A DNA stretch of 64,000 nt from Lentisphaerota bacterium. GTDB taxonomy: Bacteria > Verrucomicrobiota > Lentisphaeria > Victivallales > Victivallaceae. Numbering within the stretch: position 1 is the first letter of the stretch; each line of letters begins with the position of its first letter. Positions 9,692 through 18,931 of this stretch are shown piece by piece. The notes below the pieces were generated by a model that saw nothing but the letters and a program-made list of their open reading frames with translations, made no database searches and was not told the origin of the DNA. Location of the stretch: NCBI GenBank assembly GCA_015061685.1, contig SUWD01000001.1:124001-188000 (forward strand), written 5' to 3'. The position numbers and the translations under genes were made by a program.

Positions 9692-11956
9692 TTATTTTTC
9701 AACTCCTTCAATAAATACCGCACGCCATGGTGCAATAGACGGAATTTCCAAAATTATTTCTTCATCACTTTGAGCGATCACTTTCAAATCGACCGGCTCT
9801 GCCATCTGCCGCTGCAAACGGTACTGCTTATAAGCCGGATTGCGTAAAGAAATTTTCAATTCCGGAGTATCTCCGGCAGCGGCATTGAGCAGAAATACTC
9901 CGGCAGCTTTACCATCGGAAGTGACCCTTGCAAAAGGACACACCGCATAGCCGGAAGTGAGCAATCTGACTGCCATTTTTCCCGGCACCACCTCGTCCAG
10001 AGCATCCAAAATACACTCTCTGCGGTAACCGGTCCAGCCGTGCCAGATATTCAAAAACTGCACCAGCACGATTTTGCCGCCGAATTCAGTGGTAATTATT
10101 GCCGATGCTCCGATATCTGCGTCAGTTTCTCCGACGATCCGGCTGGTAAATTTCACATTTTCACTCTCTTTGCGGATCGCTTTGAAAACCGTTTCTGCGG
10201 TTTTTCCGTCGGCAAAAAGTTCAACCGCACAATCCGTTATTATATGCTCATGCAATTCCGGATCGGTCAAACGGACTTTTCTCACGAAATCCAGTTCCGG
10301 GAACTTCTGACTGATGACTTCAAAGGCTTTGACATCCATAAGTACCGGCTTGGCGAAGCAGACAGCGAGGTCTTCCCTGCCAAGAGATCTTGCCGATCTT
10401 TCACTTAAAGCGAAAAGTTCCGGAGCTGCTCCGGGCAGAGACATGGGCAGCCCGTTTTCCATCAATCTTTCTTCGGTCTCATCGGTTTCGCCTTTCCAAT
10501 TGGGCAGAGCGAGTGACTCGACTCCCTGATAGAGGGCACACCCGGCGAGATCAGTTTTCAGCGTGGTTTTCTGTACCGCCTGGATGAATGGGCGGTGCAG
10601 AGCCGCAGTACGCATGAAAAAGTCATAATTTTCCTCCGACTCCATATTCGTTGGCCCGTGCCAGTAAATGGAGGTGAATTTTGCTCCGGCGGCGATGACC
10701 ATAGCGGCTTCGGTCATGAGTGTACCGGGATTTTTCTGCACGGAGATATGGGGGTAATTCTCTCCCTCATTGCATACACCGCCACGGAAGCCGTTGGCTT
10801 TGAATCGGGCAGCTTCCCTGCCGACATCAAAGGCTTTACGGATCATATCCCGGGGGAAAAGGTCGTGATAAAAACCACCGCCGGAACGGATACCGATGAT
10901 CTCATTATTCTTTCCTGCCAGTCCCCGGGAGTAATGCGAACCGTCTTCCGAATCATATTTGTTGGTGGAACGGGTCCTCTGCAGAGCCAGCAGACACTCC
11001 GGATGCTCCTCATCGACAGCTTTACGGAAAGCGGCACAACATGCTTCGATCATTCTGCCGTTGAAGTCAACCCATTTTTTACGGAGTTCCAGATTATTAC
11101 CGGGATTTTCCAGAGCGGCGACCAGTGCTTCTCTGGTCCAGCTGCCGGAGACAGCGATATTGAAAAGTTTGAGACAACGGGGACAGAAGCAAATCATTCT
11201 TTCCCTTGCCCCCAGCCGCATATCATCGTCGGGCCATAAGGAATCCAGCTTCAATATCCGCAGATATACCGCCGCTGAATCATGCATATACTGCTGAACT
11301 TCCGGAGAAGACGGACAGAGATAACCATAGACCCGGTTGCCGTCTTTATCCACGCTCCAGGACTCCTCCTTAAATGGGTACCCGGCAGGCGGAGCAGCTT
11401 TGACCGAGTGTCCGAGGACAGGGACTTGCAATCCGACTTTGATATTGCGTTCCCGGCAGCTTTGCACCAGCGGCAGCAGGGAAAGAGCGTGTTTTTCAAC
11501 AGCTTCCATATCCTTGTAACAATACCAGGTGATGGATGCCAGCCAGATTTCGTCAAACGTTCCCGGATACCGGTCAATATCTTTAAGCACGCCATTCAGA
11601 CAATGCTCAATATTTCCGGACATCAGACGCAGCATCATCAGCGGAAGTTTGTTTGAATCATTCATTTGAGGAATTCCTTTTTCATTTTGCGGCAGATTTT
11701 TGCCGATCATCACGTTTCCGATAATAATTTTTCTCTCATTGGTAAGGTCTCTGACCACCAGTTCATACGGACCGCCGGCAGACATTCCGGGCAATCCGGC
11801 GACAAATTCTCCGGAAGCATCGGCTTTGGTAAAAGCCGTTTTCCCGGCGACAGAGACCTCGATTTGAGCTTCCGGAGCGGTACTGCCCCATACGGGGATC
11901 CCGGTATCCGGCGGCAGGATCATGCCATCCTGAAAGAGAAAATTCAAACGCAACAT
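9692..11956 (-). CDS. Putative glycosidase with an N-terminal segment copied from the sialate O-acetylesterase
   Basis: A 754-residue reading frame. Residues 1 to about 85 closely resemble the first 85 residues of the sialate esterase next door and stop at VMIGK, just before that enzyme's Ser block. From MNDSNKLP (ATG at 11665) onward the protein is different: a barrel-like region with EIWLASITWYC, LWPDDDMRLG, a CFCPRC pair that could bind metal, and GVCNEGENYPH, then an all-beta C-terminal part resembling the fragment at 1-506. The acidic DDD segment is a candidate active site. I do not recognise the family; GH42-like or an undefined barrel are options. The fused frame starts with GGAG 8 bp before the ATG at 11956; AAGGA also precedes the internal ATG at 11665, so both a fused and a shorter product are possible. 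Confidence 0.65.
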   Translation of the reverse strand: MLRLNFLFQDGMILPPDTGIPVWGSTAPEAQIEVSVAGKTAFTKADASGEFVAGLPGMSAGGPYELVVRDLTNERKIIIGNVMIGKNLPQNEKGIPQMNDSNKLPLMMLRLMSGNIEHCLNGVLKDIDRYPGTFDEIWLASITWYCYKDMEAVEKHALSLLPLVQSCRERNIKVGLQVPVLGHSVKAAPPAGYPFKEESWSVDKDGNRVYGYLCPSSPEVQQYMHDSAAVYLRILKLDSLWPDDDMRLGARERMICFCPRCLKLFNIAVSGSWTREALVAALENPGNNLELRKKWVDFNGRMIEACCAAFRKAVDEEHPECLLALQRTRSTNKYDSEDGSHYSRGLAGKNNEIIGIRSGGGFYHDLFPRDMIRKAFDVGREAARFKANGFRGGVCNEGENYPHISVQKNPGTLMTEAAMVIAAGAKFTSIYWHGPTNMESEENYDFFMRTAALHRPFIQAVQKTTLKTDLAGCALYQGVESLALPNWKGETDETEERLMENGLPMSLPGAAPELFALSERSARSLGREDLAVCFAKPVLMDVKAFEVISQKFPELDFVRKVRLTDPELHEHIITDCAVELFADGKTAETVFKAIRKESENVKFTSRIVGETDADIGASAIITTEFGGKIVLVQFLNIWHGWTGYRRECILDALDEVVPGKMAVRLLTSGYAVCPFARVTSDGKAAGVFLLNAAAGDTPELKISLRNPAYKQYRLQRQMAEPVDLKVIAQSDEEIILEIPSIAPWRAVFIEGVEK

Positions 11957-11995
11957 TACTGCTGCTCCGTAAAAACAGTTTCGGAAAATTGATTT
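11708..11995 (-). repeat. Duplicated segment, copy 2 (esterase 5' end fused onto another gene)
   Basis: Partner of 8296-8595. Similarity starts upstream of the ATG (FRNCFYGAA against FRKCFLGAA), continues through the ribosome site and the beta domain, and ends abruptly near 11708. The copy lacks the GQSNM nucleophile, so it cannot be an esterase by itself. Confidence 0.8.
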
Positions 11996-12021
11996 TAACG
12001 GCGTCATTACTCCGGTGATCC

Positions 12022-13197
12022 TTACATTTCCTGCTTGAAATATTCCAGAATATCCGCATCGATTTCCGGGATCGTCCGGCAGTTGAGATCGGTACGCATC
12101 GCCTCGTGGGCACAAATACCGACCAGTACCGCCCGCATGGCATCGACCGGACTGGTAAGAGGTTTCTGATTGCCCCGGATATATTCCCGGAAATTCTCCA
12201 TGATCAAAGGATCTGCTCCGCCGTGAGTACCCTCCAGACCACGCACGGTGAAAACCTGATCGGGCAGCAGGGTATTGCCCTGACGTTTGTTCCAGTAAAG
12301 GATCTGGGCATCTCTGCCTACGCCGTGGTTTTCGATCCTGCCTCTGGTACCGATGAAGCAGAAGTTGCGGTCACTGTCCGGCGTGTAATGACAGTGCATG
12401 TAGGAGACCTGTTTGCCGTTGGCAAGCTGCATAAGGATCATATTATGATCTTCGATATCGATATTGGTGGCAAAATCGTCGATCTTTTCGGGGGGATAAC
12501 GCAATTTCATCCAGTTGCTCCGGACATCATAAGGTTCTTTATCCTCTGCCGGACGTCGGCCGCATTTGTCATAGACCGAGAGCATACCCATACCGACGAC
12601 TTTGGTGGTGTATGAACCCATGAGCCAATGCAGGATATCGATATCGTGTGCCCCTTTCTGCAGAAGCAGACCGGTGGAGTATTTCTGCTCCGAGTGCCAG
12701 TCGTGGAAGTAAGCGTCACCGCCGTAATTGATAAAGTGGCGTTCCCAGGCACACTGTACTTCGCCGATCATCCCCTCATCGATCATGCGTTTCATCTCCT
12801 GGATGACCGGCATGAAACGCATATTGTGTCCGAGATAGAGTTTGCGTTTATTACGCATTGCCGCCCGGAGGATGTTGTTGCATCCCTCGATGGTAATGGC
12901 GAGGGGTTTTTCCAGATAAACATGTTTGCCGGCATTCAAAGCGGCGACTGCCATCTCTTCATGAAGGAAGTCAGGAGTGATGATAAAAACGGCATCGACC
13001 TCCGGCATTGCCAGAACTTCCCGGTAATCGTGAACACACTTTACGCCGGGAATTTTTTCCCGGAATCTTTCCAGAGCTTTTTCCGACGGATCTGCTCCGG
13101 CGACAATTTCAAATCCTTTTTCCGGCAGATGATTTCCCTCATAGAAAACTTCACCGCGTCCGCCGACTCCGATCATAGCAAATTTGATCGTTTCCAT
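12022..13197 (-). CDS. Gfo/Idh/MocA family NAD(P)-dependent oxidoreductase
   Basis: A 391-residue protein with an N-terminal Rossmann fold starting IKFAMIGVGGRG (residues 4-15), the cofactor-side motif YLEKPLAIT (about residues 95-103) and a C-terminal alpha/beta domain containing a KGAHDIDILHWLMG block with the usual conserved His-Asp-His pattern. The family oxidises or epimerises sugars and inositols, and includes the NAD-dependent glycosidases GH109 and GH179-like, so in this locus it could act on a released sugar. GTG at 13209 and ATG at 13197 are both in frame; ATG is preferred because AGAGG lies 11 bp before it. It belongs to the minus-strand glycosidase operon. Confidence 0.85.
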   Translation of the reverse strand: METIKFAMIGVGGRGEVFYEGNHLPEKGFEIVAGADPSEKALERFREKIPGVKCVHDYREVLAMPEVDAVFIITPDFLHEEMAVAALNAGKHVYLEKPLAITIEGCNNILRAAMRNKRKLYLGHNMRFMPVIQEMKRMIDEGMIGEVQCAWERHFINYGGDAYFHDWHSEQKYSTGLLLQKGAHDIDILHWLMGSYTTKVVGMGMLSVYDKCGRRPAEDKEPYDVRSNWMKLRYPPEKIDDFATNIDIEDHNMILMQLANGKQVSYMHCHYTPDSDRNFCFIGTRGRIENHGVGRDAQILYWNKRQGNTLLPDQVFTVRGLEGTHGGADPLIMENFREYIRGNQKPLTSPVDAMRAVLVGICAHEAMRTDLNCRTIPEIDADILEYFKQEM

Positions 13198-13293
13198 TTT
13201 GTTTTGCACCTCTTATTGCAATTTTTATACAAACGGTCCATAAACATCGAATGGAACCGTTTTTTTCAGTAAGTTTATTTCCGGATTACCGCT

Positions 13294-14883
13294 TTATTTC
13301 CCGATTTTTTCGATTTTGTCTTCCGGCAGATCGGTCTTGAGGATCCCCACACTGTGATAACGCAGGAATGCCACGTTTTTATTTTCAAAGATATTATCTT
13401 TTATCCGGATATTATTGTGGACGGCGGTACCGTCAGGTTCGGGGACATTCGGATTTATTTCGATTGCCGGGACGGTGAAACAGCGGAAAATATTACCGGT
13501 GATCTCCACGTCCCTCACGCCGCCGGACTCATACCAGCAGTTGGCATCTCCGGAAATAAAAATCGTCGGACGGGCAGCGGTCTGACGGAATTCATTATTG
13601 TAAATCCGGCACTTGCCCGCCGAGGAGAGCAGAAGTCCCCGGGTGGGATAGCACTCAAAAATGCAATCATGCACAGAAACATCCGGATTGGCACTTAAAT
13701 TCTCAATGACAAAAGCATCCGGATCATCTGTTTCCGGGAAAGCTCTGTCCAGTGTCAGACGCACGACACTCTCATCAACTAATTGAGCATCCTCCACGAA
13801 ATAAGATTCTCCCCGGCTGAAATTACTCCTTTTTACCGGACAAATCTCATCACCCTTTTGAAACGGCAGAAATCCCCACGTTTCACCGTGGCAGAACCGC
13901 AAAGTGATCTCTTTGCCATTGATCTTATTCAAGCCGAGATAGGTTCCGTGGATATTGATCGGATCATCCTGTGCCCCGGAGAAAAAGGCATCGCAGATCT
14001 CCACTTTGCCGTAACAGCCGGAAATCTGAATACAATCTGCCAATGAGGCACACACCCTTTTGCAGTCCGGCAATGGTGCATGACGGTGGTTGCGGATGCT
14101 CAAATCCCTTGTCATCTGGGCAATGATACCCACGCCGGGGGTGAATCCCAGACGCAGGCTCTCTATATTTATTTTGCTGCAGTTGGTGATCATTATGCCG
14201 TTTTCCCGGCGGGACGGATCACGGAACTGCCAGGTTTCCCCCGGTTTCACCGGTGGAGTTTTTTCATATCTGAAAAGCACATGACCATCGGACAGAGTTT
14301 CAAAATCCACTGCTTCACGCACCGGATTGAAAAGAGTCCGCAGATTGGAAGTATTCTCCGGAGCAGAGACCTGCACCACCTGATGCGAGGTGAAACTTTC
14401 CACCAGATCATCGGCATTTATCCAGCAGAAGCGGCCATTCTCATCCGCAGTGTAACGGGAGGATGGATCAATGGAAAATTCGGCAAAATTTTCACCGCAT
14501 TTGGCCACTCTCATCTCCGACACTCTGGGGTGGATGAAGTTGATTGAAAAGTTTTCCAGCCGGACATTGTGACAATTTCTCAATGCAATGGCACTCATGT
14601 CACCGTCAAAAATCAATTCAGCTCCGTTGCCGTCAATAACAAGATCATCCATGTTTTCCATCAGCAGACCGATGTGCTTGATAAGTGAATCGGTCTTTAC
14701 CACGGTATTGGACATGGGAAAATAAACTGCGGCGGAATTGCTCTTTTTGAAAATATATTTTCCAAAGGTCAACCGCAAAACTTTCTCCCCGGCTATTCCG
14801 GCAAGCTCCTGCAATGCCCCGGCAAATTCGGGGGCACAATCCTCTGACGGAAAGAGCTGAATGATCTTTTTTTCTCTGCTCAT
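13294..14883 (-). CDS. GH110-like exo-alpha-1,3-galactosidase (parallel beta-helix)
   Basis: A 529-residue protein with right-handed beta-helix repeats (many short N-V-x-L/I-x-N-x-x-I turns). Family-typical blocks include LENFSINFIHPRVSE, FSGAQDDPINIHGTYLG (paired Asp near residues 305-306) and CWYESGGVRDVEITGNIF. GH110 enzymes remove alpha-1,3-galactose, including the blood-group B determinant, by inversion, with conserved aspartates at the active site; the DD pair is the best candidate here. No signal peptide is visible, unlike Bacteroides members, so it may work on imported oligosaccharides. The ATG follows AAGGAG and lies 27 bp after the stop of the large secreted protein gene, consistent with one operon. 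Confidence 0.82.
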   Translation of the reverse strand: MSREKKIIQLFPSEDCAPEFAGALQELAGIAGEKVLRLTFGKYIFKKSNSAAVYFPMSNTVVKTDSLIKHIGLLMENMDDLVIDGNGAELIFDGDMSAIALRNCHNVRLENFSINFIHPRVSEMRVAKCGENFAEFSIDPSSRYTADENGRFCWINADDLVESFTSHQVVQVSAPENTSNLRTLFNPVREAVDFETLSDGHVLFRYEKTPPVKPGETWQFRDPSRRENGIMITNCSKINIESLRLGFTPGVGIIAQMTRDLSIRNHRHAPLPDCKRVCASLADCIQISGCYGKVEICDAFFSGAQDDPINIHGTYLGLNKINGKEITLRFCHGETWGFLPFQKGDEICPVKRSNFSRGESYFVEDAQLVDESVVRLTLDRAFPETDDPDAFVIENLSANPDVSVHDCIFECYPTRGLLLSSAGKCRIYNNEFRQTAARPTIFISGDANCWYESGGVRDVEITGNIFRCFTVPAIEINPNVPEPDGTAVHNNIRIKDNIFENKNVAFLRYHSVGILKTDLPEDKIEKIGK

Positions 14884-14910
14884 GATTGAAAAAAACTCCT
14901 TTATTGCAGC

Positions 14911-17900
14911 TTATTTGATGCTGTGAATCACTTCAAAAGATTTGAGTTTGCCCTTGAAATAATGCACGTTTCCATTCTTGGACACGGTGCCGTCGCCGCC
15001 GAAACCGCCGACAGCGAACCAGCGGGGAATACCCGTACACTCAAAAGATTCAGTTTTACCGTTGAGCGTAACATAGATGCGATTGAGATCATATTTGAAT
15101 TCGATCGTATTCCATTTACCCTCGACCGGGTCAAGATTGGTGTAGAAAGTTTGGGTATTATCTCTCTGCTGTCCGGTGGCTTGACGGCGGTAGAAATCGA
15201 CCACCAGCCGGTAATCTTCGGTACGCAGACGGAATCCGGCAATGGCATGTTCGGCGTGGACGAAATAGACCTGATCCTCATCGACATTTTCGGGCATGAA
15301 TTCAAATTTGACGGTACTGCCGGTACGCTGCGGGAAAAGTGACGGCGGAAATCCGATAAATTCGCCTTTGCCGGTGAATTTCAAACAGTAAGTGCCGTCG
15401 GCAAGTTTCTCATACTGCGGCACGGCTTTTCTGCCGTCTCCGGCTTTTCCGGCACGGCGGAAGGAGTAAGGCACGCTGTAAACCGAGCAGTGATAACCCT
15501 CATAACCGGTGGGAACCAGATCGTAGCCGCCCAGATTGGCATAATATTCACGTCCGGCATCGGTGGTCAGGATATTTCCGGCGAGATCCGGATTGAAACG
15601 GTATTTGATGTGCGGCACGATACCGGAATCGACTTTGAGTGTGCTGCCGTTTGTAAGGTTGCTGAAAACAGCGATGACCGCTTCTTTGCCTGTTTTGGGA
15701 GCGGCGATAACTTTGGGGGCACTCCAATAGACTTTGCCGGTGCGGGAAACGGCACGCACGGCGAAAACTCCGGTGGGAAATCCGGTGTGGAGAGTCGTGG
15801 AGAATTTGGCATTTTTATCCATTACCGGCAGCGGCAGACGGTCGAGATGCTGGGGGATCTCCAGAGCGACCTGCAAGCCGTTTTCAAAGATCTTGTTGCA
15901 GACACCGGCGGTGTTGAGATCTTTCAGCGGCAAACTCCACTGGAAGCTCTGTCCTTTGAATTGACCGGAAGTATAGGTGATATCGATTTTGAATACCGCC
16001 TTGTCAAATTCGGACTTTTTCAGTGCGATCATACGGGCATTACGCCAGGAGGAGGCACTGTTGTTTTTAAGTTCCGGATTTTCAGCGATACTGAAAGATT
16101 CCTGTTTGACACTGACATTGGCAAGGTAGGTATATTTCGGATCTTTCGGAGCGGCGAAACGGAGTGCGGACGGGGCATTTTCCAGCTTGATAACGGCATC
16201 GAATTTGCCGCTGGGGATGAATTCAAGCTGATAAAAGGTCAAAATGAGGTTCATCCATTCCGGGTCATTCTGTTTGAATTCATTGTGCGGGTCATAGCTG
16301 TAACGGTTGTCTCTGCCGTCCTGAATGATCTCAACCGAACTCAAAGAATCGGGGAACTGCAGATCGGCGGCAGCCGGGATCTCGACACGTTCCGGCAAAG
16401 CACCTTTGGGATTGACGGCATCTCCGATGTGAACATCGGCAGAGACCGGGAAAAGCACATTGCGCAGCGGCGTGGAGTACCAGGTCTGGTCGTTGGCGAC
16501 AGTGGAACGCACGACGGTAAAGGGCAAACCCTCCTGAATGACCTGTTTTTTGCCTTTGTAATCAATGGTCAGCCGGGTGATGAGGGCATTGGAATTGATA
16601 TAATCTTTGGCAGGGATAATGAGGGTGTTTTCTTTAAGTTCTGCGACATTGTACTGCAAATTTCTGCTCAACAGCACTTTGCCGTTTTCGTCGATAACTT
16701 CGGCGAGAATGGTGTAATTTTCCGCCTTTTCGCTGTCCGGCACATGGAGGATCTCCAATTCATAATCCAGACCGCCTGCGACCTGTTTGCGGTGGGAGAG
16801 GATCACATTGGGCAGAGAAAGGTCATCGCCCTCATTGGGGGTGAGTTTGATTTTGTTGTTGGTATCGTTCCAGAACTTCAATATCCGCTGGTAAGCCATG
16901 GGCTTATTGACGGTGGGCTGGAAGTGGGAGTCTTCGTTGTACTCATCCCATTCAAAAGCTTTGAGGATATCCAGATTGAATTTATTGGCGATCTCAAGGT
17001 AACTGCGTAAAGTTTTGGTACCGTCGGCGGAGAGACGCTGACGGCCGCGGTAGTTGTTGTAACCGGTCAAAATATCCAGACCGCAAAGTTTTTTACCGTT
17101 GTACTGCTCCTGGGCACAGACGGCGGCAAAAAGGGGCATGATGATCTCGTGATAATATCTGGCACAGAGTCTGCCGTCATGTTCGGTAAGGTAGTTGGAA
17201 TACTCAACTCCGGCACAGAAAGTAAGAATTTCAGTGAGGTAGTCAAACCAGAAAAGCAAACTGGTTGCCGGAACTCCCTGTCCGGAGATGTAGGGGTTGA
17301 AAGGATCGGCGACACCGCTGACATTCACCGTACCGCAGCTGTAAATGAATGCGGCAGGCTGACCGGTCATTTCTTCAAGCTGTCTGATGAATTCTTTGGT
17401 TTTGGGGATATCGACCCAGCTCCAGCAGAGATAAAGGATCTTGCCGTCCAGTTTCATGGTATGAGGGCTGCTGCCGATAACTTTCATATTAGCCGGATTA
17501 AGTTTGCCGTTATAACCGGCGGGGGTGACGGTGGGGATGATTTTCAGATTGGGACTGAATTGAGGGACACTTTCATAATACCGCATGGCATGTTCGCCGT
17601 AGGAGTAAAAGTTGAAAGTGTTGATCCCGTAGAGGTTAAAAATCTCATAAGTTTTACGGTGGCTCGCTTTTTGGAATTGGCTCGGGCCGCCCTCCCAGAG
17701 ATCACGGGAACAGAAAAGCTGACGGTCAGTGTAGTTGAAATCGGTGAACCACATTCTTCCGGCGGAAGAGAGAGACTCAAAAGAGATGATGGGAGCCGGA
17801 ACAGCCGGCTTCTTCTTTGCCGCAAGCTTGCGGATCTCGACCATCAATTCTTCGCCGAGTTTATAATCTTCCGGGGAAAGTTTAACGACTTTTGCCGCCT

Positions 17901-18003
17901 TTTCCCGGATTTCGGCGAAATGCACTTCTGCTGCATTGCCGGCCGGGATCAACCGGGAAAAAAGAGACAAAAATACCACAGTATGGAAAATATATCTTTT
18001 CAT
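14911..18003 (-). CDS. Large secreted GH99/GH71-like protein with C-terminal LamG-like domain
   Basis: A 1030-residue protein. A hydrophobic leader (about residues 1-24, ending NAAE) looks like a signal peptide. Residues about 75-400 read like a (beta/alpha)8 barrel: ISFESLSSAGRMWF, YGINTFNFYSYGE, LYLCWSWVD and FEWDEYNEDSHFQPT. The last resembles the W-N-E-W-x-E-G-x-x-x-x-P motif of GH99-like and GH71-like proteins and would hold the acid residues. The middle is a run of beta domains and the last 200 residues look like a concanavalin/LamG jelly roll (FEFMPENVDEDQVYF, WNTIEFKYDLNRIYVTLNG). I do not recognise a defined family; extracellular attack on a large glycan, with the last domain binding it, is inferred from layout and operon. 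Confidence 0.65.
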   Translation of the reverse strand: MKRYIFHTVVFLSLFSRLIPAGNAAEVHFAEIREKAAKVVKLSPEDYKLGEELMVEIRKLAAKKKPAVPAPIISFESLSSAGRMWFTDFNYTDRQLFCSRDLWEGGPSQFQKASHRKTYEIFNLYGINTFNFYSYGEHAMRYYESVPQFSPNLKIIPTVTPAGYNGKLNPANMKVIGSSPHTMKLDGKILYLCWSWVDIPKTKEFIRQLEEMTGQPAAFIYSCGTVNVSGVADPFNPYISGQGVPATSLLFWFDYLTEILTFCAGVEYSNYLTEHDGRLCARYYHEIIMPLFAAVCAQEQYNGKKLCGLDILTGYNNYRGRQRLSADGTKTLRSYLEIANKFNLDILKAFEWDEYNEDSHFQPTVNKPMAYQRILKFWNDTNNKIKLTPNEGDDLSLPNVILSHRKQVAGGLDYELEILHVPDSEKAENYTILAEVIDENGKVLLSRNLQYNVAELKENTLIIPAKDYINSNALITRLTIDYKGKKQVIQEGLPFTVVRSTVANDQTWYSTPLRNVLFPVSADVHIGDAVNPKGALPERVEIPAAADLQFPDSLSSVEIIQDGRDNRYSYDPHNEFKQNDPEWMNLILTFYQLEFIPSGKFDAVIKLENAPSALRFAAPKDPKYTYLANVSVKQESFSIAENPELKNNSASSWRNARMIALKKSEFDKAVFKIDITYTSGQFKGQSFQWSLPLKDLNTAGVCNKIFENGLQVALEIPQHLDRLPLPVMDKNAKFSTTLHTGFPTGVFAVRAVSRTGKVYWSAPKVIAAPKTGKEAVIAVFSNLTNGSTLKVDSGIVPHIKYRFNPDLAGNILTTDAGREYYANLGGYDLVPTGYEGYHCSVYSVPYSFRRAGKAGDGRKAVPQYEKLADGTYCLKFTGKGEFIGFPPSLFPQRTGSTVKFEFMPENVDEDQVYFVHAEHAIAGFRLRTEDYRLVVDFYRRQATGQQRDNTQTFYTNLDPVEGKWNTIEFKYDLNRIYVTLNGKTESFECTGIPRWFAVGGFGGDGTVSKNGNVHYFKGKLKSFEVIHSIK

Positions 18004-18061
18004 TTGTTTTCCTTTTCAGGGGTTCTGGAATTATTTTACAGATGCGATCCGGGGAGGATTT

Positions 18062-18096
18062 CCCGGCAGGAGGCAGGATCAAATTCTCCTGCCGGG
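18062..18096. other. Strong hairpin between two secreted-protein genes
   Basis: Eleven-bp arms CCCGGCAGGAG (18062-18072) and CTCCTGCCGGG (18086-18096) with a 13-nt loop and no T-run on either side. It lies between the stop at 18124 and the ATG at 18003 and could protect the upstream mRNA or cut expression of the large protein, a common way to set different levels within an operon. Confidence 0.5.
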
Positions 18097-18123
18097 TACA
18101 ATTGATTTTAAATCACCGGCCTC

Positions 18124-18900
18124 TTATTCGGCAGCCGGGGGAATAACGGTAACTTTGGGGTCGATCATCTCAAATTTGGCATCTTTGCCGCCTCTCCAGT
18201 TGGCAAGTACGATGAAACGGACATATCTTGCCTGGGGCCAAATGCCTTTTTTGTTGGTATTGCGTTTGGGGTTGGTTGCTCCGGGGGCGGTGGATATGAA
18301 TACATAGTACATGTAACCGCCGGACTGATGACAACGCACCGCAGTATCTTTGGCAAGATCAGCCGGAAGAACCTTTTTAAAAGTGACTTTCCATGCGTCA
18401 CCGGCTTTTTCGATTTTGTCGATCGCAGGCAGGATATTGTAGTTGGGCAGGTCGCTCAAATCCTCTTTGGCTCCCCAGACGGGAGAATGATTGTTTCTCC
18501 ATTTGGACGCATCGGCGACCATGATGAAAGTATCGCCTTTTTTGGCATCGGCAGTCAAAACAGTTTCAGTACCGGCAACATTGCGGATATTGACCTCTTT
18601 GAATTCCCGGCGGTTGGCATCGTAAGTACGGAAACCGAGATAGACGGTATCTTTGGGAGTCCCCTCTACCGCCCGGTAAGTACCGGTGATCTGCAATTCG
18701 CCGCCTTCGGGGACTTTGATCAATTTTTTACCGGTGAGCCACTTCATGCCGCCGGAAACGATCAGAGAATTATCTTTGACTTCCAGCATAGCCGGGTTCT
18801 GCCATGCCTCGGGGGTGGCGAAAGAATATTCCTCCGCCGCCATAACACTGCCGCAGCAGATCAAGCCTGCCGCCATCATCATAAATTTGTTGATTTTCAT
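18124..18900 (-). CDS. Secreted protein of unknown function, carbohydrate-binding-like
   Basis: A 258-residue protein with a clear signal peptide (MKINKFMMMAAGLICCGSVMAAEE, cut after AMA-type site near residue 22). The mature part is rich in beta strands and aromatic residues (YSFATPEAWQNP, GGMKWLTGKKLI, YLGFRTYDANRR, GGYMYYVFIST), a layout like a jelly-roll carbohydrate-binding module, but no defined family is recognised. AAGGAG precedes the ATG and it lies 31 bp after the pseudopilin gene, ahead of the large glycosidase-like gene. A role as a surface or periplasmic glycan-binding partner is inference from context. Confidence 0.6.
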   Translation of the reverse strand: MKINKFMMMAAGLICCGSVMAAEEYSFATPEAWQNPAMLEVKDNSLIVSGGMKWLTGKKLIKVPEGGELQITGTYRAVEGTPKDTVYLGFRTYDANRREFKEVNIRNVAGTETVLTADAKKGDTFIMVADASKWRNNHSPVWGAKEDLSDLPNYNILPAIDKIEKAGDAWKVTFKKVLPADLAKDTAVRCHQSGGYMYYVFISTAPGATNPKRNTNKKGIWPQARYVRFIVLANWRGGKDAKFEMIDPKVTVIPPAAE

Positions 18901-18931
18901 AATTTTTCTCCTTTATGTTAAAATTGATCTA

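Noticed and set aside
13228..13268. Hairpin AAACGGTCCAT/ATGGAACCGTTT as terminator of the GH110 gene
   Set aside because: It lies upstream, not downstream, of that gene's end with respect to its transcription, and the T-run is on the plus strand where no gene ends.
15490..17010. 506-residue plus-strand frame
   Set aside because: Shadow of the 1030-residue secreted protein gene on the other strand; its composition is that of an antisense frame and it lacks a start site.
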